From JBGVSA01 sp049840475 (GTDB lineage: Bacteria; Pseudomonadota; Gammaproteobacteria; Burkholderiales; Rhodocyclaceae): a DNA stretch of 64,000 nt. Where the stretch lies: the NCBI GenBank assembly GCA_049840475.1, contig JASGKX010000001.1, positions 992,001 through 1,056,000 on the forward strand, read 5' to 3'. The position numbers were made by a program, and so were the translations under genes. The notes below the pieces were generated by a model. That model was given only the letters and a program-made list of their open reading frames with translations, searched no databases and was not told where the DNA came from. This document shows, piece by piece, positions 58,641 to 64,000 of this stretch (positions within the stretch are counted from its first letter, which is position 1; each line of letters begins with the position of its first letter).

Positions 58641-59609
58641 TCAGCCGATTGCCGCGCTCGGGCCCTGCGCGCAGGCCTGCCGGTATTCGTCCGCCAGCCG
58701 CTTGGCCAGCTCTTCCACCCCAGGCACATCGGCGATCGTTGCAACGCCATGGCCGGCGCTCCACGTATCGCGCCAAGCCTTGATCTCTTCGTCCAGATCG
58801 TGGAGCTGGGCCTTGCCTGTCATCGCGGCAAGCGCGTCACGCGAATATCCTGCGCGCTCCAGCGACGGCCACAGAAAATTGGCGGGCGTGCCGGACACGG
58901 CTGCCGTGTAGACGATGTCGCGCGCGTTCGACGCCGCGATCATCTGTTTGTATTCATCGGGCGCGGCTGACTCGCGCGTGGCGATGAAACGCGTCCCCAG
59001 ATAGGCGAAGTCGGCGCCCAAAACCTCGGCCGCGCGCACGCCGAAACCATCCGAAATCGATCCGCCCAACACTAGGCAGCCGTCCCAGAATTGCCGAATC
59101 TCGCGCACCAGCGAGAACGCGCTTTGCGTGCCCGCATGACCGCCTGCGCCGGATGCAATGGCGATGATGCCGTTGACGCCGGCTTCAATGGCCCGGCGCG
59201 CATGGTGAGCGTGTATGACATCCGCAAACACCAGTCCGCCATAGGCATGCACGGCTTCAACCACCGGACCCGGATGGCCGAGGCTGGAGATCACCAGCGG
59301 CACGCGATGGCGGACGATGGTTGCGAGATCTTCGGCCAGTCGTCCGTTGCTTGCATGGACGATCAGATTCACACCGTAGGGCGCCACCGGCACTCTCGGG
59401 TGCGTGGCGCGGCGGGACGAGAGGGCCGTGTCGATGCGCCCGAGCCATTCATCGAATTGCGACGCGGGGCGGGCATTGAGCGCTGGCAGCGTGCCGCAGA
59501 TACCGTTGCAGCACGTTGCGATGACCAGTTCGGGACCGGACACCAGGAACATTGGAGCGGCGATGGCGGGCAGCCGGAACTGGCCCTTGAAGGCGGCAGG
59601 GATCGACAT
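58641..59609 (-). CDS. Nitronate monooxygenase (2-nitropropane dioxygenase family)
   Basis: 322-residue FMN TIM-barrel enzyme. Diagnostic blocks are the N-terminal LPAIAAPMFLVSGPELVIA, then the mid-barrel GGHAGTQSAFSLVREIRQFW with the His/Thr/Gln-type active-site region, then the FMN-phosphate loop LGGSISDGFGVRAAEVLGADFAYLGTRFIATRES. The family oxidises toxic alkyl nitronates, using molecular oxygen. It converges with cca with only three bases between the stops. Confidence 0.9.
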   Translation of the reverse strand: MSIPAAFKGQFRLPAIAAPMFLVSGPELVIATCCNGICGTLPALNARPASQFDEWLGRIDTALSSRRATHPRVPVAPYGVNLIVHASNGRLAEDLATIVRHRVPLVISSLGHPGPVVEAVHAYGGLVFADVIHAHHARRAIEAGVNGIIAIASGAGGHAGTQSAFSLVREIRQFWDGCLVLGGSISDGFGVRAAEVLGADFAYLGTRFIATRESAAPDEYKQMIAASNARDIVYTAAVSGTPANFLWPSLERAGYSRDALAAMTGKAQLHDLDEEIKAWRDTWSAGHGVATIADVPGVEELAKRLADEYRQACAQGPSAAIG

Positions 59610-59703
59610 GACGTGGCTCAGCGCGACGGAAAGCGCGACAGTAACATACGGGGCCGTATGGTCAATCGTCGCTTTCCCCGAGTGGGTCAGGCCCTACGTT
59701 GAG

Positions 59704-61971
59704 TTACTTGGTGTAGCCCAGGTACAGGTACGCACCCAGAGCGCCACCGTGGTAGTTGGCCCAACCGACTGCCAGATATAGCGGTCCTAGCAAGGTGTCC
59801 ACGCCCAGGTATGCGGATGCGGCCGGAATCCACGTCGTGTTCTCCTCGCCCGCGAGCGTGATCAGATTCCACATCTTGCCCGCCTCCAGTGAAAAGCCTG
59901 CGTAGGTGCCCGACCCGAAGGTCGGCAGCAGGGGCGTGATCTGCCGATATGCCATCAAGCGGGCCAGTACGGTCTTGCCGCCTGCGAGCTGATTGGTCTG
60001 CAGCCCCGACAATTGCAGAAAGCCGCCGAGCGTGTAGACCTGATCGTCCGCGGCGGCGGTGTCGTCGACGCCGGACAAGCGGCTGATCGTGCTGCGGCCT
60101 CGCAGCGTGGTGCGAATGGTGGTGCGGCCGCCGTAGGTGTGCGCCCAGTCCCAATCGCCTTCCATGCGCTGGAAGCGTCCCTCGGCGCCTTCCGCCGATT
60201 TTTCCCGGCCGTTCAGGTAGTCCAGACGCGCCAGGTAGCCATGGCGGGGAAAGCGTGGGTTGTCCATCTGGTTGACGACAAAACTCACACGCACGCCGTT
60301 GGCGCGCGTGCTGTTGACCGTGCCGTCTTCGACCAATTGCTGGATCAGCCCCGTCGTGATTTTCGAGCGCAGGTGCTGCGAGAAATACCCCAACCGGAAT
60401 TCACCCAAGCTACCTAGCGAATAGCCCAGGTCGAGGCCCAGCATGCGCTCCCAGAAGCCGACGTCGAACAGGCGGCTGCCGTCTTGATCGAAGATGCCCA
60501 GTGTGCGACTGCTGACAGACGCGTTGGCGGCCACGAACACTGGTGAATGGGCCAGCGGCTGGAGGAATTCCGTTGACACGTTCGAATCCAGACCCAAGCG
60601 TGCGTTCGTTCTCCACTGCGCCCCCCATTTGTTCAGCCAGGTCATCTGAAAGTTGCCCAGCAGTGCGATGTCCGACGCCTGATGCGTGTCGAGACGGATG
60701 TCGAGCCCAAAACGCAGATAGTTCGGCCCCACTGCGCGCTCCAACGGCGTCACGGTCGCCACACGCTGACCGTCCTCATCGCGCACGAAGTAATTCAGAC
60801 GATCGAAGTCGCCCGTGTCGTAGAGCTGGTCCAGCCGCCCTTGCAGCGCCTGCTGATTGGAGGGTTGATTCGTGCCGCCGAGCGCGGCTGCGATTTCGGC
60901 CTGCGGCACGAAGCGCGTGCCGCTGACTTCGATCCGGTCATAAGAGCGGGCGGGGTCCGGCATTGTGCGGTCCACCGCGATGCGCCACTTCGCATAGTCG
61001 GCTTCGCTCACCGACAGCTCGCGCAGCTTTGGCGCCAGTGCGGTCACCGATTCGCGCCCGCGTTGCACGATCGCCTTGACGTCGCGAAAGCTCGAAGGCG
61101 AATACTCGTCCAGCCGAGGCTCGATGATGATGTCGGCAGGCCCGAGCAAGGCGCGCTGCTCGCGTATGTTCTGGCCGGTGGCGATCTGCATCGACTGCGC
61201 GACGACGTCCACCAGCGAGTGGATCTGGTTGACCCTCATCATCGGCCGGCCCACGTTGACCGCAATCACCACGTCTGCGTTGCATTGCTCCTTGACGTTC
61301 TGCACCGGCAGATTGCGGACGAACATGCCGTTGACAAGCAATTGATCGTCGAGACTGACCGCATCGAAGATGCCTGGCACGGCCATGCTGGCGCGCAAGG
61401 CAAGGGCGAGGTCGCCGCCCCGGAAAATCTTCATGTCGCCCGTGCCGAGGTCGGTGGCGATCGCTTCGAACGGGATGGGCAGCTTGTCGAACGATGCGAT
61501 ATTGACGTCGCGCGTGAGCTGGTGAAGGAAGCGATCGATGGCCTGCGAGCCGATTACGCTGCGGGGAATCCGCAGACCGTTGGCGTCCAGCCCGAGCGTG
61601 AAGCTGGCGTAGTTGGTGAAGTCGTTGACCTTGCGGTCATATGGAATGTCACGGCGGTTGGGCGTGCCCGACAGCAACTGATCCCAATCGGCGTTCTCGA
61701 TGCGGTCGAGCATCTCGGGCACGTCCATACCCGTGGCATAGATGCCGCCGATCAACGCGCCGGCGCTGGTGCCTGCAATGCAGTCGATGGGAATGTGCAG
61801 CCGCCTCAATTCCTCCAGCACGCCAAGATGCGCGAGTCCGCGCGCACCGCCGCCTCCCAGAACGAGTCCGACACTGGGCCGCAACGGAGGCTGGCTGGTC
61901 TGTGCCTGTGCGCACATAACCGATGAAATGAATACTGCGAACGCGGCGCAGCAGCGGATGAGGGAGGGCAT
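59704..61971 (-). CDS. Patatin-like phospholipase with BamA-type outer-membrane barrel (PlpD-like)
   Basis: 755-residue type V secretion-like fusion. A signal peptide (CCAAFAVFISSVMCAQAQ) precedes the patatin domain: oxyanion loop GGGGARGLAHLGVLEEL and nucleophile GTSAG (about residues 67-71). A POTRA-like segment follows (about 340-425), then a BamA-like barrel ending YLYLGYTK with a polar, aromatic C-terminus. The usual catalytic Asp of the DG(A/G) box appears as Asn in LLVNGMFVRNLPV (near residue 213), so lipase activity is uncertain. The barrel would deliver the patatin domain to the cell surface. Confidence 0.9.
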   Translation of the reverse strand: MPSLIRCCAAFAVFISSVMCAQAQTSQPPLRPSVGLVLGGGGARGLAHLGVLEELRRLHIPIDCIAGTSAGALIGGIYATGMDVPEMLDRIENADWDQLLSGTPNRRDIPYDRKVNDFTNYASFTLGLDANGLRIPRSVIGSQAIDRFLHQLTRDVNIASFDKLPIPFEAIATDLGTGDMKIFRGGDLALALRASMAVPGIFDAVSLDDQLLVNGMFVRNLPVQNVKEQCNADVVIAVNVGRPMMRVNQIHSLVDVVAQSMQIATGQNIREQRALLGPADIIIEPRLDEYSPSSFRDVKAIVQRGRESVTALAPKLRELSVSEADYAKWRIAVDRTMPDPARSYDRIEVSGTRFVPQAEIAAALGGTNQPSNQQALQGRLDQLYDTGDFDRLNYFVRDEDGQRVATVTPLERAVGPNYLRFGLDIRLDTHQASDIALLGNFQMTWLNKWGAQWRTNARLGLDSNVSTEFLQPLAHSPVFVAANASVSSRTLGIFDQDGSRLFDVGFWERMLGLDLGYSLGSLGEFRLGYFSQHLRSKITTGLIQQLVEDGTVNSTRANGVRVSFVVNQMDNPRFPRHGYLARLDYLNGREKSAEGAEGRFQRMEGDWDWAHTYGGRTTIRTTLRGRSTISRLSGVDDTAAADDQVYTLGGFLQLSGLQTNQLAGGKTVLARLMAYRQITPLLPTFGSGTYAGFSLEAGKMWNLITLAGEENTTWIPAASAYLGVDTLLGPLYLAVGWANYHGGALGAYLYLGYTK

Positions 61972-62087
61972 TGGACACCACGAAGGCCTTCGCGATGCCC
62001 CTGCTTATATCACAGGCTTTTGCAGTGCGGCACGAACCGCAGGGGCGATCACACGCACCCGATGCCTTGGCTGGCGTATATGCGGAT

Positions 62088-62582
62088 TTAGCCCTCGCGT
62101 CGTTCGCTCATCAGTCGCGCGACCTCGATGCGATCCGCATCGGCCCGCTCGCGCGGCAGGCGCGATTCACGCATGGCGCGATACCAGTGGGTGGTGGCCT
62201 GGCGCGCAGCCTCGGGGTCCTGCGCGTGTTCGATCTCTTCAACGATATCCACCGCCGCCACGCCGAGTGTTTCCTTCGCCCGCTCCATCATGAAACTGCT
62301 GGCGTGCATCCATTGTTCCGAGATGTCTTGCTCGTGTCCTCCGGCAACGGATGCCTCCTCCGCGTCGTCGATCAGCCCGCGCTGGGCCAGCTCGACCAAT
62401 TCGGCCTCCACATTGCGCCCGGGGAGCATCGACGCCAGCGCGGCGTAGGTTCGATGGCCATCGGCCAGCAGCAGCACCTGTCGAAGCCCGGTCTGCAGGC
62501 GTCCGTCATGGATTGCAACCACGTGCGCACCGAGACCCGTCTTGCGCGGAACAAAGTGGGGATTCAATGGGGGCGTGAGCAT
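62088..62582 (-). CDS. Hypothetical protein, 164 residues
   Basis: Soluble protein with no recognised family. Its first 75 residues (KTGLGAHVVAIHDGRLQTGLRQVLLLADGHRTYAALASMLPG, then VEAELVELAQRGLIDDAEEA) have the pattern of a winged-helix-like module. The rest is helical and charged (MMERAKETLGVAAVDIVEEIEHAQDPEAARQA). No metal or catalytic motif is evident. It sits between the patatin gene and an AraC regulator, all on the minus strand, but gaps are too large to assume one operon. Confidence 0.65.
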   Translation of the reverse strand: MLTPPLNPHFVPRKTGLGAHVVAIHDGRLQTGLRQVLLLADGHRTYAALASMLPGRNVEAELVELAQRGLIDDAEEASVAGGHEQDISEQWMHASSFMMERAKETLGVAAVDIVEEIEHAQDPEAARQATTHWYRAMRESRLPRERADADRIEVARLMSERREG

Positions 62583-62764
62583 GGTTTTCTCCGTCCTTTT
62601 TTATGGCTGGGGCCACGTCATTCTGGACGATGGGACGAGCATGCGAAGTAGGATGTTTGATGACAAATGCACCGCGCCGACGAACGGCATACGGCAACAT
62701 CAAAACCGCTCGGAAAACCGCGTCAATACGTCATTTGCGGCAGAAACGCCAACTCAGCGAGCGC

Positions 62765-63649
62765 TCAGTCGCTGAGCGTTTTGAAGAGCGCCACGTAGCG
62801 CTGGATAGCCTTGGGATTGTAGAAATGCGGCCGCTCGCGCATGCCCTGCGCGAGGTCGGAAGGCGACAGGCCGGCGAGCTTCTGCAGCTCGTGGATGAAG
62901 TGCGATTGATCGAAAAAGCCGACGTCCAGCGCCGCCGCGCCCGGCGAACAACCTGGCTCCAGCGCCAGCCGCCGCGCCACCTGCTGCAGGCGCGCCACCC
63001 GCGCGAAGTACTTGGGAGACACCCCATAGGTGCCGACGAACAGGCGTTCGAAATGACGCACGCTCCAGCCAGCCGATTCAGCCAGGTCGGCGATGCGTAG
63101 CGTGGGCGTCAGGTAGAGCTGGTCGAGCAGACGATCGAGCCGCGCTTCGCGCTCTTCATGCAGGCGCTCGGCCAGAAACTCGCTCAGGATCGTTACGCGC
63201 GCGTCAAAGTCTGTCGCGCGTGACAAGGCATCGGCCACGTCGTCGACGCGCGCGCCCCAGAGGTCGACGGCGGGCGTGAGGTGATCCTGCAGCTCCTCGA
63301 AGCTGGTCGGCACGAAATACCGCAACCGCCCCGGACGGAAGCTGATGACTACACACTCGGTCGCGCCAGCGGTAGAAAGATCGAGCACCTCGTGTCGATT
63401 GACCAGCACGAACGACTGCGACATCGAATGCTCGCGCGCCGCATGCAGTTCGGCCACGGCCAGCGGGGCCCGATACAAGAACAAGCACAGCGCTCCGGTA
63501 CCCGGCAGCACTCGCGGCAGCTCACCGCCCGCAGGCATTTCCAGAAACAGGAAGTTATCCACGTAGCGGGTCAACGCAGGCGGCGGCAGGCGACGTTGCC
63601 ATTGCCGGGCCGACGTATCCAATACGAGCGGGGAGCGCACGACATTCAT
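62765..63649 (-). CDS. AraC-family transcriptional regulator
   Basis: 294-residue regulator. The C-terminal double HTH reads LTPTLRIADLAESAGWSVRHFERLFVGTYGVSPKYFARVARLQQVARRL, followed by AALDVGFFDQSHFIHELQKLAGLSPSDLAQGM. The N-terminal part (about 1-170) is a cupin-like sensing domain in which residues such as LFLYRAPLAVAELHAA suggest a small-molecule pocket. It diverges from the partial gene at the window end across 247 bases. The ligand is unknown. Confidence 0.9.
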   Translation of the reverse strand: MNVVRSPLVLDTSARQWQRRLPPPALTRYVDNFLFLEMPAGGELPRVLPGTGALCLFLYRAPLAVAELHAAREHSMSQSFVLVNRHEVLDLSTAGATECVVISFRPGRLRYFVPTSFEELQDHLTPAVDLWGARVDDVADALSRATDFDARVTILSEFLAERLHEEREARLDRLLDQLYLTPTLRIADLAESAGWSVRHFERLFVGTYGVSPKYFARVARLQQVARRLALEPGCSPGAAALDVGFFDQSHFIHELQKLAGLSPSDLAQGMRERPHFYNPKAIQRYVALFKTLSD

Positions 63650-63896
63650 ACGGCGAATTGTAGCGGGATCGGTTTTCCATAACTCATTTCATAAATCCTC
63701 ATGCGAGTGGCCGGAACGGCTCCGCTCCACCGGGTTGCCGCCAGAGGTGACGCCGCCATCGCCGCGCGCCGCGTGGGCACCTCTCGAAACGAGTCCTAAA
63801 TAACGCTTAATGTTCCGTCCAGCTTGCGGCAAGCGGGCGAGGACCATAGTTCGCTCCATGGCAACGCGTTGTTGCCGTCATCCAAAGGAACGAACC

Positions 63897-64000
63897 ATGA
63901 AGAGCATCAAAGTCGCCGTCGCCGCCCTCTCGACCCTGATCGCCGTCGGCGCCTACGCTGCCCCGGCCGCCGACGCGGCTGCCGCTCCCGCTGCGCCGGC
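63897..64000 (+). CDS. Secreted protein, 3' truncated by window edge
   Basis: Only the first 34 codons are present. They encode a signal peptide (MKSIKVAVAALSTLIAVGAYA, cleavage expected after AYA) followed by an Ala/Pro-rich stretch. An AAAGGAAC ribosome site precedes the ATG. The product cannot be identified from this fragment. Confidence 0.65.
   Translation, partial: MKSIKVAVAALSTLIAVGAYAAPAADAAAAPAAP

Overview
The window is the replication-origin region of a high-GC betaproteobacterial chromosome. The order rpmH-rnpA-yidD-yidC-mnmE on the minus strand and dnaA-dnaN-gyrB on the plus strand, with protein character throughout, suggests Burkholderiaceae and most likely a Ralstonia-like organism (inference). 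DnaA boxes and an AT-rich stretch between dnaA and dnaN mark a probable oriC. Two parS-like ParB sites lie 7-9 kb to its left.

Layout. 1-5.7 kb: the end of a LacI-type regulator, the ahpC-ahpD peroxide-reduction pair, a TauE/SafE-type permease, an unknown small gene, and a glutathione-dependent formaldehyde detoxification operon (frmR, adhC, fghA). 5.7-15.7 kb: the origin core genes. 15.8-41.7 kb: an accessory island that follows gyrB directly. Its first part is defence-dense: a type I restriction-modification operon (hsdM, hsdS, hsdR) with an ImmA/IrrE-DUF4411 toxin-antitoxin-like pair inside it, a two-gene Hachiman system (hamA, hamB), and a convergent gene that fuses a GHKL (MutL/MORC-like) ATPase to a PD-(D/E)XK nuclease. 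Its second part is the core of a Tn7-like transposon (tnsA, tnsB, tnsC and a long tniQ/tnsD-like gene, all overlapping by 4 bases). The transposon core has 22-bp-periodic repeats upstream of tnsA. Beyond tniQ lie poorly known genes: a DUF6988-like protein, a DUF429 protein with a coupled 93-residue partner, an orphan XRE regulator behind paired palindromes, a dual-specificity phosphatase-like protein and an unknown 192-residue protein.

42-64 kb: chromosomal genes again. They include an aldo/keto reductase; two secreted paralogues next to a winged-helix regulator and a divergent ToxR/ToxS-like pair; an FMN reductase; a phospholipase D-VTT membrane fusion; LysR and AraC regulators; a coupled PNPOx / PNPOx-GAF / helical-repeat / PilZ cluster; an Xre-RES toxin-antitoxin pair; mscL; an AsmA-like gene followed by cca; nitronate monooxygenase; and a patatin-BamA-like outer-membrane protein.

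Four reading frames (gyrB, hsdM, the PNPOx-GAF gene and cca) are each broken by one extra base, and each is restored exactly by removing it. gyrB cannot be lost and cca very probably cannot, so I read these as sequence or assembly errors rather than true pseudogenes. I found no CRISPR array, intact tRNA, rRNA or recognisable prophage.
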